Shown: positions 1 through 15,200, numbered from the stretch's first letter. The stretch is 64,000 bases of DNA from Sipunculus nudus (GCA_026874595.1 CM049308.1:78354124-78418123); one strand, 5' to 3'. Translations and numbers: made by a program. The notes: generated by a model not told the origin, from the letters alone.

Positions 1-1639
1 ATCTATATTCTGAATGGTCTTCTGCAGAATTGGTTAACCATATTATTAACAAATATGTTTCACATGGTGGAATGGTTATTAAGGCAAGCTTTAATATGCT
101 TGGTGTATAAATGAAAAAAAAATATTTTAAATACGGTATTACAAGTGTCTTGTGAGGACTATATATGTACTAGCTTTACCAGCCATTTGAGCCAATGCTA
201 ATTATCTGCTAATGTGCTGCTCTATGTGCCCTTGTTTCAAACATGATATAATTAAAGTACCAAGCATTTGCTTACTATGGTTTTAAGTATAAAGGTTTGT
301 AACATTACATGATAATGATAATTATGTAATTTTTTCTTATCACAACAGAATAAGACACACAATTATTACTGTATAAACACTTGCCAAACATACTGCAAAT
401 CAATAAAGAAACTGCTAAGCAGTGAAAATTCTGTAACAAAGAGCTAATTTACTAAGTAAAAAAACACTTTCACCCGTTATCTAAATAAGCACCAGTCTCA
501 TTCACAGAAATCATAGGATATCTCAATGACAAACAGTTCTGATGTCACTGTATATCATCATATGTAATATAATATAGAGCAATAAATAAGGAAATCAACT
601 GCATATATTTATTTTTTTGGAATTCAGTGTGACCTTCATGACCTCAAATAAGCATAAAGGAAATGTTCACATCTATTATGACCAGAAACATAATTGTATA
701 AACATGCAAATATTTTTATATTTCCATGTGAAGAACTAATTATTGCTGATTATCATAACAAGAGATTTTTCATGACTTGATTTCCCATGTTTATAAGAGA
801 GAGTGCTAAACCTTGATTGTCTTTACAAATGAATTAATATACACATTTTTGCAATTGCTGTATAAGAGCTAAATTGGCAAAACATAGCAGTAATACTTTT
901 GGAGGAGTTCTCTTATGATAATAAGATTTTATTCAACCTGTCTTTGTAAATGGAGACATCAGCACTATGACATCATATAAACATATGAATGTGTTGCATA
1001 TGTTGTTCATATGCAAGTACATAAAGAACCTCAGACATTTCTCATTTTACTTTCCCTGCATCCATGGTTCTTGTTATTGTTATAAGGTATATTTATTGTT
1101 GCTTCAAACATTTATTTTACCACCTATTCTGCCAAGATAAAATTATATTTAAGCAATAAAGATTAATGGTAAAACAAAATAGACTCTAACCCCTCCCCCC
1201 ATGATTGAGTCCAGTCATCTACATTAAATACTGAAGGTGTCCACAAAAAGAATTATGAAAACGAGATACATTAACCTGCAAGTGTCTGTAACACAGTAGT
1301 GACTGTGATATAGAAGTGTCTGTAAAGAGAGGTTTTCCTGTATACCGTATTTACAAAACAAAAACAGGAAAAGCATGACAATAAAACTAGACGTGTGTAG
1401 ATATGGATGTTTTCTCTCAATCAAAATTTATATAAAAGACAAGTGTATTAGTACACCTTGATTTAGCCCTAACCCTACTTAACGATTAGCATTAATAAGG
1501 TGAAATAAATATGTACAATTACCTATGATATTACAATATAATTTCATGGTGCAATTAAGTGTTCCTACTGCTTATATTTGCTTTGTACAGAGTAACATAG
1601 GTATGATATCAAGGAATCTCACTCTTTATTGCCTTCTCC

Positions 1640-2000
1640 AGGAAGGTTTGCGTTCATTTCCATTTGTGTGTGTATGTGTGTTTGTTCACAAAATAACTTG
1701 TACAATATAGAAACGGAATCCCATGAAATTTTCAGGGAACCTCCGAGAAAGGGCAAATGAAGAATTGATTAGACTTTGGTGGGTCCGGCTCATGATCTAA
1801 ATCCAGGAAGGACTTTCTGGAATATTCACAAATGTGCAGTCATGTATGCACAATTAAAAATGGGAATATGGGCTGAATAAGTGAATGCAAACACTTGTTG
1901 GGGAACTTGTGCACCATTTAACCTCTGCTATATGGATCTGTAAGTGAATGAAAACACATGTTGAAGAGTACCCCTCATGGCAGAGGCCTGCATTCCTAGT
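1640..2000 (+). repeat. Dispersed repeat R1, copy 1
   Basis: Contains, in order, CTCCAGGAAGGTTTGCGTTC, a GTGTGTATGTGT stretch, GAAATTTTCA, a segment ending 'TTAGACTTTGGTGG', and ATCCAGGAAGGACTT. The same order recurs on the minus strand at about 15650-15930 and, shorter, at 20640-20820. Too diverged to classify by eye. Confidence 0.6.
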
Positions 2001-2649
2001 TTTCTGTTTGATCCTTAGGATCATGACATTTTAAGGCCAAAATGGTAGGAAGTGAGAGTCTAAGTAATTTAGGCATCTTGGATGTGTGGCCAATGGTCTG
2101 TAGTGTTGTCTGTATTCTTCATCAGCGGCCATCACTCAACAAATACATAAATTATCCTCTTTCAAAGCCAAAAGATCATTTTCATTTGATCTGGTCATGA
2201 CCCGCACCACAGAAGAACTATGCTCCATTCTAATCAATTTAACATTATTTTTCCTGTCCATGCTTATATTTTAAAGGCAACTGTGTAAAAAACTTTAGTT
2301 CTTTTTAACAGAGCAAATATATAGAAAACTACCTTGATAATTTGTATAACCAGACTAATTTTTTTACGCAAAACAGTAATACTTTAGGTGAGGAAATAAA
2401 GTTGCTTAATTCCAATATCTAATTCTTATATTCTGCAAATAGCTGATATAAGCAAGGCCAACTGAAATTTTATAGAAAACTGTGGCCAAAACACTTAAAT
2501 GTGATACATTAACAATTGTTCACTACAAGGCAACATTATTTTTCAGAATGGTGTTTTCCTTTTCCTGATAAAGCTTAAAGATTACCATTATCACCAAACT
2601 GACTCTCCTGTAGGGCACATGAATGGCAGAAAAATGTTCTTCTACAAAG

Positions 2650-2655
2650 TTTATT
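2650..2655 (-). terminator. Candidate polyadenylation signal of the ankyrin/GH20-like gene
   Basis: TTTATT on the plus strand (AATAAA on the minus strand), about 420 bp after the stop. It is the nearest canonical hexamer; others lie further on near 1110 and 610. Prediction only. Confidence 0.4.
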
Positions 2656-3075
2656 TTCAAAGAAACGCATATAAACACATACAAGGAGACCACAAGGGAA
2701 GGAACACCATGGTTACATATATACTAATAAATGAACTTTGACCTGCCCAGCAGTGCCACAAATAATCACAGAGTAACATCATTAAAGCTGATACCTTTCA
2801 GATTAGCAGAGTCCCCTCTCATTTTCCCTAAATACTTACACAATAAAGGTGCTACAGACACCATATCTTAAGCATTATTTGTGGTGCATTCCCATTTAAA
2901 AATAAAATATGACCACAAATATAAAATAATGGTTCACAGCCTAAGTACATTTAAATACAGGAATGTGTAAACAGCAAGCTAAGTTTGTTCAACTTTGGCA
3001 GAAAATTGAGTCACATGACATACTAGGTCACATGACAATGATTGGATCACATGACTACAGACTAAAGTCAAGGGG

Positions 3076-3226
3076 TCATGTTGTTGGTGTTGCCTGCCAT
3101 GTCAGATGCACTCCAGGCACAACAATTTGGAGAATATAAGACAATGCTGCCAGGGACTCCTGTAAACCCTGAGGCAAATTTCTGGAGAGCCACAGGTCCC
3201 GGTACTGTTCTGTGAGGGAGAGTAGC
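3076..3226 (-). CDS. Exon 24 with stop codon
   Basis: Residues about 922-971. TEQYRDLWLSRNLPQGLQES is followed by a helix and the tail VHLTWQATPTT, then TGA at 3076-3078. The 'Y..LWl..n.p.Gl..S' pattern is like the last helices of hexosaminidase D. Acceptor TTTTTCAG. Confidence 0.88.
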
Positions 3227-6200
3227 CTGAAAAATACAGATACAACAGTCTGAATAATTAAACACAAGCTTGAAGATTTGTTCCTCAACAAACTGGATTA
3301 ATTTACTGTATCCTTTAAAGGAAGTTGAGGTGTATTTGCAAATTAAAATGATGTAAGTTTTGTATATTTACTGTAGCAGCTGAATACAAGCAGGATTAAA
3401 ATGTTTAACATTAACTAATCAGCTGGCTGGTGAATCAATGGCTGCTGTCAGATTTTTACTTTTGAGTACTATGGTACACTTTCAAGGGTAACCTTCAAAT
3501 TGCCTGCAGTTTGAGGTGTCTTGAAGAGTGTGGTGCTAATAAAGAATAGTTTTGCATTCAAACACCTATACACATAAGTGATTCAGGTGATTCAAGGTAT
3601 GCTTATCAGGGCAAAATTATCAATATTAGACTAGCACAAAAAAATAAAAATAAACTTACTGATAATCAAGGATTCAGATATCAAAATCCCTTGCTTTTGA
3701 CATACCTGTTTGCTATATCTGTCTTGGCAGTTGGAGTGAGATTTGCGATACCTGGATTGATCGATGCATAGCCAGTGTTACCACTAGGTGGTCTACCAGT
3801 ATGGACCAGTCCTCTCCCGATCCTAGATGAGAAAATTGACGGAATGGAGTCCAGTGAGAGTATATAAACAAAATCATTCTAGAAAACTGAACAGATCCCT
3901 CATTATGATCAATAAGATACAGAGAATTCTTTTATTGGTTCACTTTATGTCATAAAATAGATAGAAACAGCACAAAATTTTGTAAAGATTAAGGTGTTAG
4001 TATCTTGAGCAAATAATCAAATAACAGTACTGTGGATGGACTTAAATCAGGGAGGTATCCCCTTTGGGATGGATTTTGTAGTTCAATTGACTGGGGTTGT
4101 TATCTTCTGAACTGCAGTTAGTTGAATCTTGACTAAGCACTCTGGACATTCTTTTAAAATCTGGGCTTGATCTACTCAAGAAAGGAAACTGGAGGGGTTT
4201 ACAGGGAACATATTTTGTTTTTGTATTTTTACTTACCGACATGTAAGCATCATTAGATCAGCAGTCAGTTGGATCTCCTTGACCAGTTGGGGACCATCAT
4301 GGGTCAAGGTGTGGGCCTTGTTTAGCTCGCTCTGACATTTACGCACGTGACGCATTGCTCTCTGCAGAGATATAAATATTAATTCCTTTTGATGGACTGA
4401 TCTTGATGTGCATCCATATGAAGCTTCTTATTATAATATCACTTTGATGAAGTAAAAGTACATTTGGAGCTGTGATACCTAAACAGATGGCTTTATATCA
4501 TTTATGATTGCTTAGTTATATGTCACTGTTTCTTTTGTTTAATATCATTCTCACAGAATTACAATGAAATATCACTGCTTCAGTTTTGCAGAAGGTAAGT
4601 CCTTGGTCAGGGTTTAATTGCACACAATTTGGTGTGGATCCTTCAACTGCAGAGTTGGATGCAGACCAAACCCAATGTCTGACCTTGACCCGTTATGTAT
4701 GACCTTGACACTGACCTGGAAAACATCCGTCGTGAGGTGATCCAGGGATACCTGGTCCGGGTGGATTAGTAGCTGGAAGAACGTGGATCCCTTCTCTGCT
4801 GGCAGGTCTTGGCATTCGGTTCCTACAAAATAATGATAGGATCAAACTGAAACTGTCTTCTAAAGACCTAGAATAGTGATATGCCTCAACGGTGAAACAC
4901 AAACACTCTATAAATCTGTGCAGTCTGAATTTCTTCATGGCTTTTGGGAACCACATACTAATATGACTACAGTTTGGTCTCACAGGACGACACTAATTAC
5001 TGTAAGCTAATGAAATTAATTCGAAACTTTCATAAACCTAGTTGTATACTGTGGTTGGCTTCATATTTATGAGGCCAGTATTTCACCATTTTAATTATTT
5101 CACTTTTTTGTGAGGGTTCCATTTTGACAATTTTAACATGCACATGGTATATCCATTATCACACTGATTATCTAATTTGTGCATAAAATCTTCACAATTT
5201 GAACTGGACCTATGAGAATGAATAGAAATTCCCATCTCCTATATGTAGGTAATATGAAAGATCTGATATTATTAATAATGTCAATCTTTGGTTAACAGGT
5301 AACAAAGCATATATGCTATTATTTTAATATCAGTCTTTTGTGCCTGTTGACTTTAAAACCTACAGGATAACAAATATAACAAGCAAGAAGACAGACAGAA
5401 GCCCGACACCCCAAAACTAATCCCAACCAAGGTAAGCATGAGAACAATCAATGACCCAGATTTGAATGAAATTGGATCAAATTTAGGAAAGTTATTGCAC
5501 AGAAACAAAAAAACCTGACAGACGGACAGATGGACAGACAGACAAAGAGACAGACCCAAATGAATGTCGCAGATGTGGGGGACAACAAATGCCAATGAGG
5601 CTATATTACAGATGAACATCCACCTGTGTAGTTGAGGCATCTTATTCACAAAGGTTTCATTTGTGCACTAATTTTTCCTTTTGCATATATCGCTTACTGG
5701 AAACCATCCTGTACATAAAAGCCAACCACAGTATTCCAAAGTCTTTAAAAAGAACAATGAGATAGGACCATGACCACTGTCGAAAAGCGGTATTTCTGTA
5801 TTTCTAGTATGTTTATTGTTAATAACACCTCTACTTAGTATAATGCACTTCAAAATTAATGTGGAAAAATGAAATCCTACAAGGAAAGACAAATAAACAT
5901 CATCCCTCTAAGGATGGGGTCAACCACGTGATCCTTCTTGATATGCTGGAGACTGATTATCTGTATACATATACGTACCCTGCTGATTTCTACTTGCTCG
6001 CAGGACGTAGGTCTCTGCTCTCCCGAGTTCTATTATGACCTGACCAAGAACAGTCCCAGCATCATGGAGGACATAGAGATTCATAAACTCAGCCAAATGG
6101 GTATGCAGGAAGCCCTGTAATAATAATGTCAAATATCCATATTATAATGATTACCAATCATGATGAAAATGACATTACTTTGTCTTTTTAAAAGAATGAT

Positions 6201-9200
6201 ATTTTTTTTTATATATTAATTTCTGTCTGTTCTTATTTAAAATCTACTGTCAAAAATAATATTTACATAACATTTTTATTTCTCCTCAGTGGTTAAATGG
6301 GAGGGGGAGGGAGGAGGAGGAAGATGATTTGCAAGCATGTGTTTATCAAATGTAGGGACAACCTTTTCTTTCTATGAATATTGATATATCACACATATAT
6401 ACAGTCCGTGTGGCCTATTTTAGATATATTTACAATTAAGTCTAAAGTTTTTAAAAATAAAGTATATAATTATGTTTTCTGATTATATAATTCTAAAGCA
6501 AGCTGATATATATAACATTTAATAAGTTAACTCAGAAATGAAGTATTTTATTTCCAATATATAAATCCTATTCTCTGAATACAGCACAATTACACTGATC
6601 AACTCTTCTAGCTAAAATATGTGTGTGATTTTTGAGGGGGGGGGGCAGGGGAGTGTATATACCACAACCCCCATCCCCCCCCCCCCCCCCCTGTATAGAC
6701 ACACCACTAGGCCAGGGGTGGGATAAAATTAACTTCATTACCTTGGGGATGTTTCCATTCCATGAGAGTCCTGCCCCAGCTAGGATACCTGGCCAGCTGA
6801 ATGACTGATTGGTCACATGACCAACACCTGACCAATGACATACAACCACACCTAAGGCATTATGGGTATTTGCTGCCTCTACAGCACTGTAGATGTTCCT
6901 GATGGCAGCCTCTGGACAGCCTGCCAGACTGTTTATGGAAAAATAAGAAAAAATAATTAAATCCTCCTGTTAAACAATACTTACTTTTCTAAAGAACTGT
7001 CATAGTTTAAAAGTTTAAAATAAAAGCTAGTAAAGCTACTGTATAAATGTATACAAGTACTGAATTTTATTCCTTATAATACTGAAACTGGATTATAAAT
7101 CCATATTATATCTATCACTGAATTCCAACTTTCTTCAAGTCAATACTGTAAAATCATTATTTTATCTATAATTATTTCGTCTACTTCTTTCTGTCTTTTT
7201 TTTCAGTAAAACAGTGCTAGAACTGATTATTGTATGGTTGTTAGTGGCACATATGTATCAAGTTATGCATCAACTACTGGAAGTACTTGATTACCTGTTC
7301 CACGCTGCTGTCCCTGGCAGAAGTGAAAAAGGCAGTCTGAAAATAGTTCCATCAAAAATAATTCATCAAAATCATTTAAACAAATAATATGACTGGAAAT
7401 AAAAGTGTGCGAATAAAATTTACTTCATGATTATAGATTTTTATAAGTTCAATACATAATATTTAAATTTTAGGAGGTCATATTGTTCCAAAGGTACAAT
7501 ATTCACATGCAATTTAATTAAATATTTAAAGAAAGACTAAACATTGAAAGAATTGTTGGATGACCCTGGATTAAGGAATCTCTCCTAGATGATGGTGAAG
7601 GTATATTTATAGTAACAACTGATGGTAAAATGTATGAAACTAAAGATGATGTGTTTACTGTGCCAGGAATGACAAAGAAGTCTGGGTAATCATTTTGGGG
7701 TAAAAAAAGAGATCATTGCTTCAATCAGAGGGTAAATTCAGTTATTAGCTTACCCTAGATCTGCATACAGCTTAGCCTTTTCTTGAAAGTCATAGGATGC
7801 CTGGGGAAAAAGGATGATGGATAGACATTTAAAAAGATATACAGTATATACAATATAAAAAGATATATTGTAACCAGTTGAGTGCACAAGTATCTTTGTC
7901 AATACTTACACTTATGACCTTGTGACATGGCTGCGATTGTCTGTCTGGGTAAAATATGTAATAAAAATCACAGGAGAATAATTAACTTTATATGCAGACA
8001 GGCATTTTTATGCAATGTTTCAAGATTAAAAGACCATTGGTCATATCACATTTTAGGAAATTCCATTCCTGAAAAATCTAATTTTTTGTAAGAATTTCAC
8101 CAAATTAGAGTACAAGGTCAAGGTCAGTCTCATCAACATCCAAAACCCAAAATTAACTAGACTGTTCTTTGACTGACATTTATGTATTCAGATATTCCAA
8201 TGAAATCTGTCCATTTTTTGTTTGGTTATCACCAATGATTTATTTGTCATCAGTAGTTCACCAGCACTTAAATCATAGTAACCTAAGCCTGGGAGATAGA
8301 ATTATACCTTTACAGTACACTCCACCCGCAGCGGTTATACAGGGCAGTAATCCCAGACATCCTTTTATTCAATCGCTACTTGGTATGGTAAGGCACTTTG
8401 GGCAGGAACACCAGATTGTGCACAGAGCACAGACTTGTAATCAGACCACTGATATTGCATTATGCATCCAGCCCAAATTTTAAACATGTAATATCAACTC
8501 TCGTTGGTTTGATTACACCAGGACATAAGTGCACATTTGTCTGATTGTTGGCCCTATGCCAGAAAGTGTGATATCAGACCAATGAGAGTGGGTTTCACAT
8601 GTTTATATTTTTGGCTTGATGCACAATGCAATACCACACTTTCTGAGGTCTGATTACAATTCTGTGTTCTGTGCACACCCTGGTGTTCCTGCCCAGAGAA
8701 CCTGCCATACCAAGCAGCCATTTTATGAAAAGATGTCTGGGACGACTGCAGTGTATAACAGCTGTGTGAAAAGCGTACCTTCACTGCAGTGATACCTTTA
8801 CTGTTAACACTGTAATAATGTAATGTATCATTAAAAGTGTGTATGGATGTATGAGATTTATCGCACACAGAACCATGCCTTGGGCACTGCGCCTCTGTAA
8901 TCTCATGTATTACTGTCCCTGCGGTATCTGAGGTAACACCAGTACTTAAGATGACACCCCTAAAACACAGGATATTTAAAAATATAACCCTCATGCAGTA
9001 TGTCAGGTTCACAAGCATGGACTATTTAGTAACTATACAAATTCAAGGGCAAAACAGTTTATCTGAACTTTTACAATTTGATAAAATAAAATACCACAAA
9101 CTAAATTCTTCCAGCTCTCTGCTCTGGATTCTCGCAATGCTGTGCCACCTACCCATTAATGCAGGGTACCTGCATCCTTGAGTAGTGACACAGCTTAAGA

Positions 9201-12200
9201 CATTCTGGTGTTATTAACAAATGTAGTAAATAAAAAAACTGAACATAATTTTTTGCATTTGAATCCAACAGTGATCAATAACATCAATTAATGTCCGCTA
9301 AAATAATCCAAATTCTGCTATGGAAGGTATTATTTACCACTATATATTGTCAGACATTTAAATTATAACATTGACAGAACTATAGGTTTTCTGTAGGACT
9401 GTCTTTCCTGCAATCTCAGGCCCTGAAACAGAAGTCAGAAGTTGTATCAATAAGGTATGATCAAAATTCTAATAACATATTAAGGAATAATAAAAAGCTG
9501 CATTGTTTTTCCAATATCACAAACATTTTTTATTCATGTACATGTTCTGAAATCTTCAAGGAATTTCAGAACTTGTGAATTCTCCCCTTTTGTGCTGGAG
9601 TTCTTGCATTAACTGACCTGGAATCCATACTCAGATAATTTGGCATTGGCTGGAAAGTCTTGTAGCGTATCAAGGCTGTCATGGAAAACAAACGCACACA
9701 GCTCTACAGTGACATCTGGTGGCAAGCCAAGGACACTTCTGGCATCGTCGAGTATCACCTGACCATCTTCACTGATATCCACCACAAGGCTGGACAGACG
9801 AGGACCTACAGCTACTAGTCTGTAATACAGACAGTATCAAATATTGATTGTATACATCTTAAATTCATGAGCAAAAATAACATGACAGTGACCAGGACAT
9901 TACTGTGATTACTGTGCTTTCGGTATATTCACTTTTCAGTGTTTTGCAAGGGTTCCATTTTCACGATCTCACAATAAAAAAGACCTACACACAAGAGTAT
10001 AAACATTATTATGTGAATCAATTAAATCAAATATTATGTGCATAATCTTATTAACAAAAAATATGCATACAACTGGAAAGATCTGATATCATTTAAAATA
10101 TCAATCTTTGAACATGCACAATCAATTTTTTTTTCATAATGTCAACCTTTTACTTTTCAACTTTGCCTTCAAAAAAGGGACCTCTTATTCAAGATGTTGT
10201 TTTTGTGATAATTCCCCTTTCACAAAAATCATGAATATGAAACCCTTGCAAACAAAAAGGCAAGCACAGTATAATTATATTACAATATTTATAATTGAAT
10301 CTTTTCTCCTGCATATTATTTCCAAAATAAATAACTTTAAACCCATGGACAAATTTACATGAACATTCCATAAATATAAATAACATCACTGCCAATGAGT
10401 GAATATATAGCTGATAAAATTCTTACCTATTTGAAGGAAAACATGATAAAAACTGTTGAAATGCTGGTTGGAGGTCAGTGAGGTCATCCAAGCTGACCTT
10501 GGGACTGACATCGAGGACAGGAAGTAATGAGATGTGACAGTCATGACATAAAAAGTCAAGGTCAACCAGGAAACTGGAAATATAAAAAAATAATATGCTC
10601 AATCCTAGCAAAAAAGTAAAATATTTTTTATACAATGTAGCCATACATTTAGCTCGAAACACTGACACATTTCACAAGGTAGACACTACTGAATAAAATT
10701 TTTTTTTACCCTAAAGTCATGCAGACTCTTCACTCTGATCTCAAACATATGTTATATTTTATTTATGCCAGAACACATTAACACATGTTTACTTTTCAGA
10801 TTCAAGTATTCATAATTATGTAATTTCAAAAGGCAACAAAACTTGTGAAATTAGTATATTAATTATAATTATTTGATGATGGATAAAAAAAAAAACCAAA
10901 TAGAACTGGAAAGATGGTCCTGCTGTAAAGATAGATGTTATGTTCAGCCCTTACTTTTTAGCGTATGAGCACTGCCATATGTTCTCTGATTCCTGGTCAG
11001 GGTCAACTGTAAACCTTGTGTAGATCTGAAGCTGTAGTGATAAAAGAAGAAATGATTACAATATTGCAAAAGGAAGAGTTATTTAAGGATGCTGCAAACA
11101 ATAATACAGATAAAATACATCATACATCATGACTCTGTACTTTACAATCTGTAGTTGATTGCGGTGGTCTGGTGAGATGTCAGTACCTGTGATATTATGC
11201 ACCATGAAGAAAATGGACCTAATTTCAATGGCTGAAACAGTTATGAGACATATACAGTGGAACCCACAATTACAACCACCCTGGGGACTAAGCAAAGTGG
11301 TCGTAATTTGGGGGTGGTCGTATTTGTGAAACTCTTACCGTATATATAACACGCTGATATTTAATGTGTATCAGAGTTTATCTATTGCATATCTTTAATG
11401 TGAATTATAAAAAAATGTTTTACTTAGCGGAGTAAATTTGAATTTTTTTTTTGTGTAGCTGAACATATTTATTCATGATGAAAATTAATATACATGTACA
11501 CATACGTAGTGACTGATGATTAACAAATAATAACACTAAGGCAATACGATTACAACCTACTGAATGCATATTGAGCATAATACGTGGCAGTCATATATTT
11601 AGCCTTCCACTTGAGTATATATTGCGTGCACTTGAGGTTTCCCGACGTTAAACTGCTGAGCCATTTGGTGCTGACTGCACGTGGTGTTGCCTCCTTGATT
11701 AACCCCCCTTTATCCTTCAAAAAGAGCTCTTTCAGAGGCATGGTTGCCTAACAGCAAGCAATTTAAATGCAAACTTAACCAGTAGAGAAATAAACTGACA
11801 ACAATCTATCAGAAAAGGCTAGTTAATGTGAGGGATTTTCCCCCCATGCAAGCTTTATTTATACATTTTACTGACTGCTCAATACTCAGTGTCAGTAAGG
11901 TATGAACACATTTAGGATTAACTAGGTCGTTAATTTTACCAATGAGGATTGAACAATATGTGATGAGTTGAAATATTAAGCCGGCAACCCCACACTTAGG
12001 GTAGCTGTAATACAGATGATCACTGAGGGGCAATTAGCATCTGACCCAAGGTTAGACCGGCTCATTAAGTAATCAGGCCTAGGTTACCCTCTTTGATCTA
12101 TAACCTACACCTCAACGAGTCTCAGCGAAGACACCGAGTCGGGAAGATATGCGGGACCAGATTAACACTCGGGTTAAGAAACCTTGTTACCCGCTTTGAT

Positions 12201-15200
12201 CATTCGTTAAGGCGCCTGTGACAAGACGCAGCTATTGACTCGTGACAAATGTTGTTTCAGCACTTCTCGGCAGTGGTCGCATTAGCGGGGTCGCATTAGT
12301 GCTGGGGCCAGGAAATCTGGTCGTAATTCTGAATTCAGGGGTGGTCGTAATTTTGAGTCATTTTTAAACATAAATAAACTAATAAAAATTCGGGACCAAG
12401 CAAAATGGTCGTAATTGTGGGGTGGTCGCAAGGCGAGGTTCCACTGTATAAGCGTTTCTTTTCTGCAAATCATCAAATGTTTGGTATTCTGTCTGGTAAT
12501 TTACTTGAAACAGTTAACATGTTGAACTCAAGTGTCAAATGAATACCACCATGTGAATGCCCTTTATCAGCAGTTTCTCCTCCATAGTTACTTGTTGGAT
12601 ATTAATTTATGCATCCAGCACCAAATATAATGAAGCTACAGCATTTATTAATTATATCCCCATAGGACATATATTATTTAAATGAAGTGTATTTTATCAT
12701 TTTTAATGCATGCAATTTTTCTAATGTTTCTGTTACTACTACATCAAGAAAAATGGTCATATGTGGTTAAAAAGTAATTTACACAGGGCTCAAACAATAC
12801 TTTTGATGATCTGTGAAAGATGTATTTAACTTTGGTCTTTAAAGCAAGACCACATATAGTATAAACACATAAAAAGTCTATGACAATGATAGAAAACTAT
12901 TGCTTGAGACAAAGACACATGACTGGCAGTAAGACAGGGGAGACATCTGGTGGTGTACAATGAAACTCACCTGGTTGACTTTCAAAACAGAAAGCTGCCG
13001 GACCATGGTCATTAAGTACTCCTACAAAATAACAACACAAGCTTAATAAGTCACTTCCTATAATTACAGCCTAGTAGACTGTCCATACATTTAGAGTCAA
13101 CAAGTCATTCTCTATATTCATTGTCAATCTCTATATTTAATGGTCACAAAGAGTCTCAACAGTAAAGTTGCAAGCTAGTCAGTCTCCTAAGTTAAACTTT
13201 AAGTCAAAGTGACTGTCTACAATGATATATTAAATGTCAAGTAGTCAGTCTCTAAAGTTTATAGTCAAGGTGTCTACCCATATATTAAGAGTCATGTAGC
13301 AAGTCTTAAAATTTAAAGTCAAGTAATTGGTTTCTATATTTATAGTCAGGTGTCATGCTCTATATGCAAAGTAAAAACCATCTCATTTTCACTGTGTGCA
13401 TAAAGACTGAATTACACTTAGGGAGTTTTGTCGTTCCACTTTTAGTGAGTTTTATACTGCAGATCTTGTTTACCTTTATATCAAAATTTGCATTTATCAC
13501 AAAATAAGAATTTCTCCTTGGAAAAATACATTAAGCCTGTTTGATATGGCTGTCACTTATCAGAAGATAACTAAACTCACAGGCTTGATGCGTCTTCCGG
13601 CTGATATGTCTAACATCACCCCACGGTCCTTCAGCTGGGGCCAGTCATTTATCTGTCAAGTAAAAAAAAAAACACAAAATACAATGATATCTTGCCTGAC
13701 CACTACCCCACTATGACGACCACCCCTGCAAAGTTGACCACTTGTTTTTGGTCACAAATTAAGGTAAATCATCATAAAAACCTTCCATTAATACAGACAA
13801 CCTGTCGCGTACACCAACACTTTGGCTTGTCCTGCAGGTGGTCGTATTAGAGAGGTTTCACTGTATATATAAAATTTTCTCTGAAATTAACAAACAGTGT
13901 CATGAGGCTGTTCTTTATATCATAATAAAATGCAGTCTCTGTAATATGGCAAACTAATCATTTTATCCTTAACCATTGTCTATTTATAAGTACATCCATG
14001 AAAATTGACTGGAGGACTAAGTCAAGTTACCTGGAGTGGTGGTATTCCATTTTCTCCACATAATCTCAGGCACTGCTGGAAAGTAGTAACACCATAGAAC
14101 AAACCTGAAAGGTCGCTGGCTTGAAGACGTACCTATAAGAATAAAACACTTCACATGATATAATATAATATGCAAAAAATTTACCTTTACTCCAATAACA
14201 GATAAGGTGCAGTATAATAGTTTGATATCATAAAGTATATTAGTCTCTTGAAATAGTACTTGAAAAAGGGACCACTTTCCACTGAAAGCTCTTTTCAAAG
14301 TTAGGACACTGACTCTAATCACTCTATACATTATGTTTACAGTGTAAACTTTATAAAAAATATGGAGGTTATCCTATAATAAAGACTCTAGCTCTGCTGG
14401 AGCTTTCATTTTACACAGAGCTAAGTTTGATTAAGAAGTGACATCATTTATAATGTCATGAGCCTGGTATGAACTTGTTTATTGTCCAGTTAAAACCTAG
14501 ACAATACTCTGAATGTCAAATTTAAGCAAAATAAATTCCATTCCTGTTAAAGTAATTTTTTTGTCATATAAGCAGACAAAAATAGTGAATAAGCACTTAC
14601 AAGTTTGGATGTGACTGACAGTCGGTAGCTCTCATCTTTCTGGAACAAGCGACGATTGACTTCACAGACGACATGGAGGTCATCGAGTCTGGGGGCAGTG
14701 CTGGACGTATCTATGTGCAGCTCAAGGGTTGGCTGGAGTGGTGCCATCAGCTTCAACCACATCTGAGCCACAGAGTGATATATACCTGGAAGTTAAACAT
14801 TAACGATATTCATACAGGTAGATGTGCCACCCAAAGCAGGACTTTAAAATCCACCAGAACACCTGAAATCTTTCAAAAGTTTTAAAGAAGGTCCAATAAA
14901 TGTTGGTATGCAGTGTCTCCCATTGACTGGCAAAAGAATATCATTACTGTTTATTCTTATGTCTTTACCAAATGCAGATGAAAAACCCAATATCAAGGTT
15001 AAGTGGTTAATACTAGAATTAACATGTTTGTATTCCTTGCATATATATATTATGACCATTCAGTGAAAAAACAGAATGCCAGCTGAAGTGTCAGCCTCTT
15101 ACTTAGTGAGGGTATCATATTTGTGGCATTCCCCAAAGCAATATTAATGTGAAAATAAAACCTTTGCGATTAAGATACCTCAACTACAAGGGTAAACAGT

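Larger units (their letters stand above)
1..3075. other. 3' UTR and flanking DNA, no gene seen
   Basis: AT-rich, no convincing exon on either strand. It probably holds the 3' UTR of the minus-strand gene in its right part and one dispersed repeat (about 1640-2000, separate entry). A short C-run lies near 1190. Small open frames here have no coding character. Confidence 0.6.

Noticed and set aside
7912-7957. Possible small minus-strand exon between exons 16 and 17
   Set aside because: A donor and acceptor are present, but no frame links it to both neighbours, and the family alignment needs no insertion.
9373-9423. Possible exon on the minus strand behind a good CAG acceptor (GLRLQERQSYRKPIVLSML)
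   Set aside because: Exon 16 joins exon 17 directly in phase 0 and the protein then follows the hexosaminidase D order; this stretch has no matching donor phase and interrupts the family pattern.
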